A program made the translations under genes and the position numbers. Below, in pieces: positions 42,971 through 50,973 of a stretch of 64,000 bases of DNA (its first letter is position 1; each line of letters begins with the position of its first letter). The stretch is from UKL13-3 sp943369665 (GTDB taxonomy: Bacteria; Bacteroidota; Bacteroidia; UKL13-3), in the NCBI GenBank assembly GCA_943369665.1, contig CALRNX020000001.1:744001-808000 (forward strand), written 5' to 3'. Below the pieces are notes generated by a model. That model was not told the origin of the DNA and searched no databases. It saw only the letters and a list, made by a program, of their open reading frames with translations.

Positions 42971-43889
42971 AAGTTTTCTCAAAACCACTGCTGCGCTGGG
43001 AGCGTATGGTTTATTGGCAAATTCGCCTTTGCGTGCTTTTGCGAAAACAGATCCTGTGAAACTCACCATTTTACATACCAACGATTGGCATAGCCGCGTT
43101 GACGCTTTTCCAAAAGATGGCGGTCCCAACCAGGGAATGGGTGGTGCGGCTACCCGGGCAGCGCTTATTGCTAAAATCAGGAAAGAAGCTGAGCATGTGT
43201 TATTATTGGATGCCGGAGACATTTTTCAGGGAACACCGTATTTTAACTTTTACGGAGGAGAGTTGGAATACAAACTCATGAGCCAAATGGGCTACGACCT
43301 TGCCACACTGGGCAATCACGACTTCGACAACGGGATTGACGGAATCATGAAGCAATTACCCAAAGCTACGTTCGAATTCGTAAACTGCAATTACGATTTT
43401 GGCACAACTGCCTTAGCACAAGTGGTTAAACCTTATAAAATTTTTAAAAAGGGTGGACTTAAGATTGGGGTATTGGGTGTAGGGATAGAACTAAAAGGGC
43501 TGGTTCCCGAAAAGAGTTGCGCAGGTATTATATATAATGACCCCGTTTCCAATGCAAACAGGATTGCCAAAGAACTTAAAGTGAACGAAAAATGTGATCT
43601 TATTATTTGTTTATCGCATTTGGGTTATAAATATGGTGGCGATAAAATTTCAGACGTAAAATTGGCTGCCCAGAGTGAACATATCGATTTAATCATTGGT
43701 GGTCACACACATACCTTTTTACCCAAACCTGATCTGGTAAAAAATACAATCGGTAAAGAGGTGATGGTGAACCAGGTGGGTTGGGCCGGGATCAATTTGG
43801 GAAGAATTGACTATTCATTTGAACCCCATAAAAATAAAGGGTTTACAGCAAACAGTTCACTAATCAATATTGGTGCAGACAAATGTTGA
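42945..43889 (+). CDS. 5'-nucleotidase metallophosphatase domain, twin-arginine exported
   Basis: The 314-residue protein has a twin-arginine signal (NRRSFLKTTAALGAYGLLA, about 7-25). The calcineurin-like metallophosphatase domain of UshA-type nucleotidases follows: LTILHTNDWHSRVDAFPKDGG, LLLDAGDIFQGTPYF, TLGNHDFDNGID, CLSHLGYKYGG and IIGGHTHTFL. The dimetal ligands (D, H, D, N, H, H) are all present. It lacks the base-binding C-terminal domain, which is encoded by the overlapping upstream gene. Folded export by Tat fits a metal cofactor loaded inside the cell. The downstream gap leads to dnaA. Confidence 0.9.
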   Translation: MEELHVNRRSFLKTTAALGAYGLLANSPLRAFAKTDPVKLTILHTNDWHSRVDAFPKDGGPNQGMGGAATRAALIAKIRKEAEHVLLLDAGDIFQGTPYFNFYGGELEYKLMSQMGYDLATLGNHDFDNGIDGIMKQLPKATFEFVNCNYDFGTTALAQVVKPYKIFKKGGLKIGVLGVGIELKGLVPEKSCAGIIYNDPVSNANRIAKELKVNEKCDLIICLSHLGYKYGGDKISDVKLAAQSEHIDLIIGGHTHTFLPKPDLVKNTIGKEVMVNQVGWAGINLGRIDYSFEPHKNKGFTANSSLINIGADKC

Positions 43890-43941
43890 CAACCATTTAT
43901 ACTAATTCCCTTCCACTGATTTTTTTTTTGAAAAAAGCAAG

Positions 43942-44076
43942 CTATCCACACACTATTCCACATTTTTTTTCAATTAAAATTTGATGAAAATTTACAAAAG
44001 CGATGAAGTCTAAGCAGTTATCTTTTTATGATTTGAATGATAAAAAAATACTGTCCTAAAAATTTTTTTATTCACA
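43942..44076. promoter_or_regulatory. AT-rich dnaA upstream region with DnaA-box-like sites
   Basis: TTATTCACA at 44068-44076 matches the TTATNCACA DnaA box exactly. CTATCCACA at 43942-43950 differs by one base and TATTCCACA at 43954-43962 is a weak match. The 225-base gap is very rich in A and T. It may serve dnaA autoregulation or be part of an origin; too few boxes are seen to claim oriC. Confidence 0.45.
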
Positions 44077-44115
44077 TTTTTTGTATCACCTTTCAGGTCG
44101 AAAAGAGTATTAAAG

Positions 44116-45552
44116 ATGAGTGAAAAATCAGCCGACAATGTATGGAACAATTGCTTGAAATTAATTCAAGACAATGTATCGCCTCAAAGTTTTAAAACAT
44201 GGTTCGAACCAATCAAGCCTGTGAAGCTTGAAAATAAAGTTCTGACCATTCAAGTGCCTAGCCAGTTCTTTTACGAATGGTTGGAAGAGCATTATGTTAC
44301 GTTATTGAAAAAAACACTAAAACAAGAATTAGGAACAGGTTCTCGATTAGAGTATAATATTATAGTAGAGAACTCTACTAATAATGCAAATCCATATGTA
44401 GTGAATTTGCCTGGCAGTACCAATGCTAAATCCGATACACAAAATGTGAATGTGCCACTTAACTTAAGTAGCAATATTAAAAACCCATTTATTATTCCGG
44501 GATTAAAGAAAATCAATATTGATTCGAATTTAAACTCAAACCTTACCTTTGATAACTTCATTGAGGGAGATTGTAATCGCTTGGCTCGTTCGGCAGGCTA
44601 TGCTGTGGCGAACAAGCCAGGAGGAACTTCGTTTAATCCATTGATGTTGTTCAGCGAAACTGGTTTGGGTAAAACCCACCTTGTACAAGCTATCGGTAAT
44701 ATGATCAAGCAAAACAGCAAAAACAAAATTGTGCTGTATGTGCCTGTCGAAAAATTCTGCAACCAGTTTGTTGACTCGATCCGTAATAATTCAAATCAGG
44801 ATTTTGTGAACTTCTACCAACATGTGGATGTATGGATCGTAGATGATGTACAGTTTTTGGAAAACAAACAAAAAACACAAGAGATATTCTTTACCATCTT
44901 CAATCACTTGCACCAGCTTGGCAAACAGATCATCTTAACAAGTGATCGTGCACCAAAGGACCTGAAAGGAATGGACGAGCGTTTGTTATCTCGTTTCAAA
45001 TGGGGACTATCATGCGATTTGCAATCGCCCGATTTTGAAACACGCCTAGCTATCCTTGAACACATGATGTATGCTGATGGTATCAACCTAAGCCGTGATG
45101 TAGTTGAATACGTTGCTCATAATATCAATACCAATGTGCGCGAATTGCAAGGAGCCTTAGTGTCATTGTTGGCTCAATCATCGTTGAACCGCAAAGAGGT
45201 TACACTTGACCTTGCTAAACAGATCCTGAAAAACTTCGTTAAAAATTCATCTCGCGAAATCTCGATCGAGTTTATCCAAAAATTGGTATGTGATTATTTC
45301 ACCATTCCGGTAGAATTGGTTAAATCGAAAACACGTAAACGTGAAATTGTACAGGCACGCCAGATCTCAATGTTCTATGCAAAAGATTTAACCAAGTCGT
45401 CACTCAAAACCATTGGAGCACACTTTGGCGGAAGAGATCACTCTACTGTGATCCATGCTTGTCAAACGGTGAACGACCTTATTGAAACAGACAAAAAATT
45501 CAAAGCCGATATTGAAGAGATTGGCAAACGAATTAAGATCAACTTAGTATAA
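44116..45552 (+). CDS. dnaA: Chromosomal replication initiator protein DnaA
   Basis: DnaA binds origin boxes and opens DNA for replication. The 478-residue product has domain I (SADNVWNNCLKLIQDNVSPQSFKTWFEPIKP), a variable domain II (about 80-140), and the AAA+ domain with Walker A SETGLGKTHL near 180. Walker B is VWIVDDVQFL. The C-terminal DNA-binding domain has the signature AQ..SMFYAKDLTKSSLKTIGAHFGGRDHSTVIHAC. Length and domain order are normal. A strong terminator follows within a few bases, so the gene is probably transcribed alone. Confidence 0.98.
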   Translation: MSEKSADNVWNNCLKLIQDNVSPQSFKTWFEPIKPVKLENKVLTIQVPSQFFYEWLEEHYVTLLKKTLKQELGTGSRLEYNIIVENSTNNANPYVVNLPGSTNAKSDTQNVNVPLNLSSNIKNPFIIPGLKKINIDSNLNSNLTFDNFIEGDCNRLARSAGYAVANKPGGTSFNPLMLFSETGLGKTHLVQAIGNMIKQNSKNKIVLYVPVEKFCNQFVDSIRNNSNQDFVNFYQHVDVWIVDDVQFLENKQKTQEIFFTIFNHLHQLGKQIILTSDRAPKDLKGMDERLLSRFKWGLSCDLQSPDFETRLAILEHMMYADGINLSRDVVEYVAHNINTNVRELQGALVSLLAQSSLNRKEVTLDLAKQILKNFVKNSSREISIEFIQKLVCDYFTIPVELVKSKTRKREIVQARQISMFYAKDLTKSSLKTIGAHFGGRDHSTVIHACQTVNDLIETDKKFKADIEEIGKRIKINLV

Positions 45553-45554
45553 AC

Positions 45555-45584
45555 AAAAAGCCCCGCAATATTGCGGGGCTTTTT
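45555..45584 (+). terminator. Terminator after dnaA
   Basis: A perfect 30-base palindrome (arms 45555-45569 and 45570-45584, GC-rich core GCCCCGC/GCGGGGC) followed by further Ts. Confidence 0.9.
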
Positions 45585-45606
45585 TTATGCCCAAATAGTT
45601 ATTCGA

Positions 45607-46023
45607 TCAAAAATTTTTGGTTCCTGCTAACCTCGCCCCCAAATAACCCATCGGAAGATAAGCTCCAACAATGTCCAAAACATTAAACCACATTGGAGCC
45701 GGTAGCATCATTACATTCATTATTCCCCCCAGCAGGAAAAAGACAGCTATCACCATCGCAAAAATCATTTTGCGGTTCGCTGCAATCAATACGGCTAGTA
45801 ATGCTCCCACAAAAGTTCCAAGCGCATGTGCCAAAAATGGGAATACAAAATGTTTGGGCTCAAATAAATGAATGGAGGATTGCAATCCTTCCATTGTGGT
45901 CACATCAGCTCCTTCAGGTGGAGGAATAATCGAGCCACTTACCATAATCAAGCTCATGTTCACAACACTTCCCACAACCAATCCAACAATTACGGCTAAA
46001 ATATTTCTGATTACCGGATTCAT
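45607..46023 (-). CDS. Small four-helix membrane protein of unknown function
   Basis: The 138-residue protein has about four membrane segments (5-30, 62-80, 87-107 and 115-132) and a conserved-looking periplasmic loop (SGSIIPPPEGADVTTMEGLQSSIHLFEPKHFVFPFLAHALGTFVGALLA). I recall similar proteins in Bacteroidota labelled hypothetical; no function can be assigned. It lies 34 bases downstream of pntB on the same strand and may be transcribed with the pnt genes. Confidence 0.72.
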   Translation of the reverse strand: MNPVIRNILAVIVGLVVGSVVNMSLIMVSGSIIPPPEGADVTTMEGLQSSIHLFEPKHFVFPFLAHALGTFVGALLAVLIAANRKMIFAMVIAVFFLLGGIMNVMMLPAPMWFNVLDIVGAYLPMGYLGARLAGTKNF

Positions 46024-46057
46024 AACAAGGTGTATTTACGATTTGTATAAGAGATAC

Positions 46058-47485
46058 TTATCCTAAACTTTTAATCTCACTCACCAATTGTGTCAACGCT
46101 TTTTTCGCATCACCAAACAACATGCTGGTTTTCGGTTTAAAGAATAACTCGTTTTCAATACCTGCGTAACCTGCTTTCATTGAACGTTTATTTACAATAA
46201 CATTCGTTGCATTTTCCACCTCCAAAATAGGCATTCCATAAATAGGCGAATTGGGATCTGTTTTAGCTGCCGGGTTTACCACGTCATTTGCTCCTACTAC
46301 CAGTACCACATCTGTTGTGTTAAACTCCGGATTAATCTCTTCCATTTCCACCAGTTTATCATAACTCACATTACTTTCGGCAAGCAATACATTCATATGA
46401 CCCGGCATACGACCGGCCACAGGGTGAATGGCATATTTCACCTCCACTCCTTCTTTTTCCAATAGCTCCTCCAATTCATGTACCACATGTTGTGCTTGTG
46501 CCACGGCTAAACCATAACCTGGAACGATCACTACTTTTTTAGCATATTTCATCAGGATAGCAGCATCACTCGCAGTTACTTCTTTGATCGAACCTTCAAA
46601 TGATGATGAAGTTGCGGCATCTCCTTTTCCCCCACCGAAATTCCCGATCAATACATTTAACAATGAGCGGTTCATTGCTTTACACATCACAATGGTTAAC
46701 AATGTTCCGGCACTTCCCACCAAAATACCACCCACAAGCATCACTTTATTATCATACAAAAATCCACCGCAAGCTGCAGCCACACCCGTAAATGAATTCA
46801 GCAACGAAATCACAACAGGCATATCAGCACCACCAATTGGCAATACAAATAAAATTCCATAAACAAGTGAAAGAGCAAGCACTGCATAGAACATATTCGC
46901 ATCAAAGTTGACCACAGCCATTACAGCTAATACGATAATAACGAGCATTAAGCCAATATTGATAAATTGCTGAGCACTAAAAGATTTATCCTTTACTTTA
47001 CCGCTTAATTTTCCGTATGCTATAATACTTCCGGCAAATGAAACAGAGCCGATAATCATTCCAATTAAAATAGTAGCCAACTCACCTTTAGGAACAATCA
47101 TTGCAACAGCAGCCATCATTTCGTTGTGAGAAGCTTCTGTTAAATGTTGGAACTCAATAACAGAAATGAGCATGGCGCAAGCACCTCCCATTCCGTTAAA
47201 CAAACTTACCATTTCCGGCATGGCTGTCATTTGCACACGCTTGGCAGCAATCCAACCCACAATGGTTCCTACCAATAACCCACCAAAAATGAGCGGCAAA
47301 TTTTTCAAATGATTCCCACTTGCATCGGTATATAAAAAGATGGTACCAAAAATGGCAATCCCCATTCCAAATGCCGCTATTAAATTTCCTTTGCGCGCAC
47401 TTGCAGGATTACCCAACATTTTTAAACCCAGAATAAACGTTACCGAAGCAATGAGGTAAATGATTTCTAATATATATCTTGTCAT
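46058..47485 (-). CDS. pntB: NAD(P) transhydrogenase subunit beta
   Basis: PntB binds NADP(H) and forms most of the proton channel of the energy-linked transhydrogenase. The enzyme reduces NADP+ with NADH using the proton gradient. The 475-residue protein has about nine membrane helices (1-260) and the NADP-binding dIII domain. dIII shows VVIVPGYGLAVAQAQHVVHELEELLEKEGVEVKYAIHPVAGRMPGHMNVLLAE, DVVLVVGANDVVNPAA, PIYGMPILEV and RSMKAGYAGIENELFF. It is the third gene of the leftward pntA1-pntA2-pntB set. A heptanucleotide tract separates it from pntA2. Confidence 0.96.
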   Translation of the reverse strand: MTRYILEIIYLIASVTFILGLKMLGNPASARKGNLIAAFGMGIAIFGTIFLYTDASGNHLKNLPLIFGGLLVGTIVGWIAAKRVQMTAMPEMVSLFNGMGGACAMLISVIEFQHLTEASHNEMMAAVAMIVPKGELATILIGMIIGSVSFAGSIIAYGKLSGKVKDKSFSAQQFINIGLMLVIIVLAVMAVVNFDANMFYAVLALSLVYGILFVLPIGGADMPVVISLLNSFTGVAAACGGFLYDNKVMLVGGILVGSAGTLLTIVMCKAMNRSLLNVLIGNFGGGKGDAATSSSFEGSIKEVTASDAAILMKYAKKVVIVPGYGLAVAQAQHVVHELEELLEKEGVEVKYAIHPVAGRMPGHMNVLLAESNVSYDKLVEMEEINPEFNTTDVVLVVGANDVVNPAAKTDPNSPIYGMPILEVENATNVIVNKRSMKAGYAGIENELFFKPKTSMLFGDAKKALTQLVSEIKSLG

Positions 47486-47497
47486 AAATTCGTTTTA

Positions 47498-47532
47498 GTT
47501 AATGGTTAATAGTTCATGACTCATCGTATGAA
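47498..47532 (+). repeat. Heptanucleotide repeat tract D (inside the pnt operon)
   Basis: GTTAATG, GTTAATA, GTTCATG, ACTCATC and GTATGAA run in 7-base register between pntB and pntA2, in a gap of about 70 bases. Confidence 0.75.
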
Positions 47533-47555
47533 ACAATGAGCCATCATCTATAAAA

Positions 47556-47861
47556 CTATGGTCTTTTCTTTTTAAACATTTCGAGCATTCTGTCGGTAAC
47601 CACAAAACCTCCCACTACATTAAGTGTTCCGAGTACTACCGCTAAAAAACCCAATACAAGAGAAGCTACATGATCTGCCTGTCCCATTACGATAATGGAA
47701 CCAATGATTACCACACCATGAATGGCGTTGGCACCGCTCATTAAAGGTGTATGCAATACCGATGGCACATGGCCTATTAATTCAATACCTACAAAGATCA
47801 TCAGGATCAGGAGGTAAAACATTTCTTTGTTATCGGAGATAAATGCTAATATATTTTCCAT
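47556..47861 (-). CDS. pntA2: NAD(P) transhydrogenase alpha subunit, membrane part
   Basis: The 101-residue protein carries the small membrane part of the transhydrogenase alpha subunit, which is a separate gene in many bacteria. About three helices are visible (MFYLLILMIFVGIELIGHVPSVLHTPLMSGANAIHGVVIIGSIIVMG and ASLVLGFLAVVLGTLNVVGGFVVTDRML). GVELIGHVPSVLHTPLMSGANAIHG is the family signature. The ATG at 47861 follows the pntA1 stop by 2 bases, so the two are coupled. Longer starts would overlap pntA1. Confidence 0.93.
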   Translation of the reverse strand: MENILAFISDNKEMFYLLILMIFVGIELIGHVPSVLHTPLMSGANAIHGVVIIGSIIVMGQADHVASLVLGFLAVVLGTLNVVGGFVVTDRMLEMFKKKRP

Positions 47862-47863
47862 AA

Positions 47864-48988
47864 TTAAGCTGTTGCTGTTTGTAAACTTGGATGAACTGTT
47901 TTTTGTTGATGTGTAATCAATGTGCCTTTGGTAATTTCCTCTTCCAATTCCCATTTCATTCCATCCTTGGTTGAAAGGTGTGTAAGGAAATTATAAATAT
48001 TTTTGGCATACAACTCACTTGCATTTTGTGCAAGGGTACTTGGTAAGTTACTCTGACCAATAATGGTGACGCCATTTTTCACCACGGTTTTATCCAATTC
48101 ACTCATTGCACAATTTCCTCCTTGCTCCACTGCCATATCCACAATAACACTTCCCAATTTCATTAAGCCCACTTGTTCTTCGGTAATTAACACAGGAGCT
48201 TTTTTGCCGGCAACCAATGCTGTGGTGATAACTAAATCGGCTTGCGCCAAACTTTTATTCACAGCTTCCTTTTGTTTGGCCAGGTATTCTGCCGAAACTT
48301 CTTTGGCATATCCACCCTCTACCTTCACTCCTTCTCCTTTCACTTCAATAAATTTTCCACCCAATGACTCTACCTGTTCTTTTGTTTCAGGACGAACATC
48401 TGTAACTTCAACAATAGCGCCTAAACGCTTGGCGGTAGCCACTGCCTGCAAACCGGCAACACCTGCTCCAAAAATTAAAACACGGGATGGAGTGATGGTT
48501 CCTGCTGCTGTCATCATCAATGGAAAAATTTTGCCCATCGCATCTGCTCCCATGATTACAGCTTTGTATCCAGCCAGGTTATTCTGAGAACTTAAAGCAT
48601 CCATGCTTTGTGCACGCGATATACGCGGCATGGCATCCATACTGAATGCACTGATACCTTGTTTGGATAAATCACTTACCAATTCTGTGTTAAAAGAATG
48701 ATACAAATATGAAATCAAAACGGTACCCGATTTCATTTGTGCAATTTCATCCTTTTGCGGAGCATTAACCTGCACAACCACATCTGATTGTTGCAGCAAA
48801 GCCGATTTATCCTTTACAATAGTACAGCCGGCCTGCGCATAAGCATCATCTGAAAAATTGGAAGCATAACCTGCGTTTGTTTCCACAAGACAAGTATATC
48901 CTTGTTTGATAAATTGAAGAGCAACTGCCGGAGTTAACGCTACGCGCTTTTCTCCTGCCTTGGTTTCTTTTACAACCCCTATTTTCAT
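47864..48988 (-). CDS. pntA1: NAD(P) transhydrogenase alpha subunit, NAD-binding part
   Basis: The 374-residue soluble domain binds NAD(H) and is related to alanine dehydrogenase. It begins MKIGVVKETKAGEKRVALTPAVALQFIKQGY and has SQNNLAGYKAVIMGADAMGKIFPLMMTAAGTITPSRVLIFGAGVAGLQAVATAKRLGAIVEVTDVRPETKEQVESLGGKF. The RQD-type loop and the NAD-binding Rossmann glycines are present. The start at 48988 is chosen for the family N-terminus; the frame runs further upstream to 49060. It is the first gene of the pnt set and is divergent from the deacetylase-like gene. Confidence 0.94.
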   Translation of the reverse strand: MKIGVVKETKAGEKRVALTPAVALQFIKQGYTCLVETNAGYASNFSDDAYAQAGCTIVKDKSALLQQSDVVVQVNAPQKDEIAQMKSGTVLISYLYHSFNTELVSDLSKQGISAFSMDAMPRISRAQSMDALSSQNNLAGYKAVIMGADAMGKIFPLMMTAAGTITPSRVLIFGAGVAGLQAVATAKRLGAIVEVTDVRPETKEQVESLGGKFIEVKGEGVKVEGGYAKEVSAEYLAKQKEAVNKSLAQADLVITTALVAGKKAPVLITEEQVGLMKLGSVIVDMAVEQGGNCAMSELDKTVVKNGVTIIGQSNLPSTLAQNASELYAKNIYNFLTHLSTKDGMKWELEEEITKGTLITHQQKTVHPSLQTATA

Positions 48989-49142
48989 TGTAAAATATGT
49001 TAATTGTGTATCGTGAACTAAAAACATTTGTACCACATTTCCAAAATTAGTTTGCCTCAAGGATTACCTGATATAGTTTAATTCACATTTAATATCGTTA
49101 TTCGATCATCTCTATATATTCGCATCATTATCTTCACACTCC

Positions 49143-50045
49143 TTGCTTAAAATAGCTTACCATCCGATATACCAACATCCGTTGCCGGAAGGCCACCGGT
49201 TTCCTATGCTTAAGTATGAACTTATTCCCAAACAGCTGTTGCATGAAGGTGTGATCACAACCGATAACCTATTTGAACCGGAACCTGCAGAAGAAATTGA
49301 TATTTTACTCACCCATGATCCGGACTACTGGAACCGGATGAAACGCTTGAAACTAACTGATTCGGAAATGCGCAAGATCGGATTTCCACTTTCACAATCA
49401 TTAGTAGAAAGGGAATTGCGCATTACCCAGGGAACAATTGATTGTGCTTTACATGCAAGACGCTACGGGATCGCAATGAATGTGGCCGGTGGAACCCATC
49501 ATGCATTTACCAATAAAGGAGAAGGATTTTGTTTGCTCAATGATTTTGCTGTTGCTGCAAACTATTTATTGGCAAACGAACTAGCATACAAGATTCTTAT
49601 TATCGATTTGGATGTTCACCAGGGAAACGGAACTGCCCAGATTTTTGCTGAGCAAAAAAGAGTATTTACCCTGAGCATGCACGGGAGACATAATTATCCT
49701 TTTTTTAAAGAAAAATCCGATCTGGATATTGCGCTTGAAGATGGAACAGATGATTATGTGTATCTACAATTAATGAGAAAATATATTCCCACTACCATTG
49801 AAAACTTAAAACCCGACTTTGTTTTTTACCTTTCCGGAGTAGATATTTTGCAAACAGACAGGTATGGAAAATTAAATATTACCCCTCAAGGTTGTGCCGA
49901 GCGAGATAAACTTGTATTTGATTGGTGTAAAGAAAACAAGCTGCCGGTGGTGGTATCAATGGGTGGGGGATATTCACCTAAAATTTCCGACATTGTTAAT
50001 GCACATTGCAATACCTTCAAATCTGCCATTCAAACTTTTTTTTAA
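49143..50045 (+). CDS. Histone deacetylase/acetoin utilisation family protein
   Basis: The 300-residue protein fits the class II zinc deacetylase fold. It has MNVAGGTHHAFTNKGEGFCLLNDFAVAA (catalytic His pair), KILIIDLDVHQGNGTAQIF with the metal-binding D-x-H, SMHGRHNYPF, and PDFVFYLSGVDIL with a later Asp ligand. GGGYS ends the active-site loop. Bacterial members deacetylate polyamines, acetylated lysines or acetyl-CoA synthetase; the substrate here is unknown. TTG at 49143 gives the full family N-terminus (MLKIAYHPIYQHPLPEGHRFPMLKYELI). A TATATTCG near-match lies at 49115-49122. A Lys-rich/Asp-rich small gene follows about 130 bases downstream. Confidence 0.9.
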   Translation: MLKIAYHPIYQHPLPEGHRFPMLKYELIPKQLLHEGVITTDNLFEPEPAEEIDILLTHDPDYWNRMKRLKLTDSEMRKIGFPLSQSLVERELRITQGTIDCALHARRYGIAMNVAGGTHHAFTNKGEGFCLLNDFAVAANYLLANELAYKILIIDLDVHQGNGTAQIFAEQKRVFTLSMHGRHNYPFFKEKSDLDIALEDGTDDYVYLQLMRKYIPTTIENLKPDFVFYLSGVDILQTDRYGKLNITPQGCAERDKLVFDWCKENKLPVVVSMGGGYSPKISDIVNAHCNTFKSAIQTFF

Positions 50046-50121
50046 AAATTTAAAAAAGTAGTTGCATTTATAGCTTTCAAATTATTATTTCACCCCCTAG
50101 AAAAAAGCAGGTACAATTGTA

Positions 50122-50150
50122 TTTGCATAATTGAAAAAAGTATAAATTTG
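50122..50150 (+). promoter_or_regulatory. Consensus promoter of the Lys/Asp-rich small gene
   Basis: TTTG (50122-50125), a 17-base spacer and TAAATTTG (50143-50150) match both consensus boxes. It is the best full promoter match in the window. The leader is about 18 bases. Confidence 0.75.
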
Positions 50151-50173
50151 TTATTGAAAAAATTTTACCACAA

Positions 50174-50377
50174 ATGACTATCGCAAAAAAATCGGTTGCA
50201 AAAGTTGCAACCAAAAAAGTAATCACAAATGCAAAGTCTCCAAAAAAAGAAGCTCCTAAAAAGACTTTTAACGATGACGATGATGAGGATGATGTAGACA
50301 TGGATGACGACATGGATCTGGATATGGATGATGTCGACTTTGATGATGACGATGACGATGATGATGATGACTTTTAG
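50174..50377 (+). CDS. Tiny protein with Lys-rich half and Asp-rich half
   Basis: The 67-residue product splits sharply by charge. Residues 1-32 carry ten lysines and no Asp. Residues 34-66 carry 25 aspartates and one Glu, and the last residue is Phe after ten Asp in a row. It has no membrane segment or signal. I know of no named family, although Lys-rich, DNA-binding small proteins are common in Bacteroidota. A strong consensus promoter suggests high expression. The histone-deacetylase-family gene directly upstream makes acetylation of its lysines an attractive guess. The acid tail ending in Phe resembles the tip of SSB proteins. Confidence 0.8.
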   Translation: MTIAKKSVAKVATKKVITNAKSPKKEAPKKTFNDDDDEDDVDMDDDMDLDMDDVDFDDDDDDDDDDF

Positions 50378-50388
50378 TCAATCATCAA

Positions 50389-50973
50389 TCAGGGCAATTG
50401 AATAACCGTTGATTCAATTACATTGCTTTGATGCAATGCCCTATCATAAATTTTGATGCGCAATTTAACTGTTCGCGAAATTCCCGGATAAGGGGGCGGC
50501 AGTATTTGCCAATTGATCTCACCCCTGATGGCTTTATGTTTGCCTTCAGGGGTGATATTTTGTAAGCGGGCGAAGTAACGCAACGTATCTGTACGATCGG
50601 GAATAATGACAGGCTTAAACTCTCCATCCTGCAACGTAAGGTAATCAATATGTAAATTATAATAATAAGGATTCAACTCTACATTATTATCACCAAGTAT
50701 ACTGTTAAAAGGAGGAAACGTATCTCCCGGATTTAATCCAATATCACCATCCCCATCTTTATAATTAAAAACAACACCAATCAGCGTGTCTGTTTCAATG
50801 ATGGGATCAGTTGTAAAATAATAACTCGAAAATTCAAGTTCGGGTACAATTGGATAAATTTCACTTTTTTTGCAGCCACTTGCTATCACTGCAATAAAAC
50901 CTATCACAATACTATATTTGAATATGTTGTTAAACGAAGCCAATTTTATATCAGAAGTATTTGATTCAAACAT
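50389..50973 (-). CDS. Lipoprotein of unknown function
   Basis: The product has a lipobox (VIGFIAVIASGCKKSE, Cys near 34) and a beta-rich body. The body has the phrase VVFNYKDGDGDIGLNPGDTFPP, common in Bacteroidota surface lipoproteins. The role is unknown. The reading frame opens at an ATG at 50973 (194 residues), but a TTG at 50943 gives a more normal signal peptide (MASFNNIFKYSIVIGFIAVIASGC). Either start overlaps the 5' end of the divergent LuxE-like gene, so the true starts need checking. Confidence 0.7.
   Translation of the reverse strand: MFESNTSDIKLASFNNIFKYSIVIGFIAVIASGCKKSEIYPIVPELEFSSYYFTTDPIIETDTLIGVVFNYKDGDGDIGLNPGDTFPPFNSILGDNNVELNPYYYNLHIDYLTLQDGEFKPVIIPDRTDTLRYFARLQNITPEGKHKAIRGEINWQILPPPYPGISRTVKLRIKIYDRALHQSNVIESTVIQLP
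50913..50920 (+). promoter_or_regulatory. -7 promoter element of the LuxE-like gene
   Basis: TATATTTG ends 3 bases before the ATG at 50924, so this message would start at or inside the start codon. The element lies inside the divergent lipoprotein gene. Confidence 0.45.

Noticed and set aside
48063..48587. A 174-codon open frame opposite pntA1
   Set aside because: The pntA1 frame has clear transhydrogenase motifs on the other strand; the antisense frame has none.
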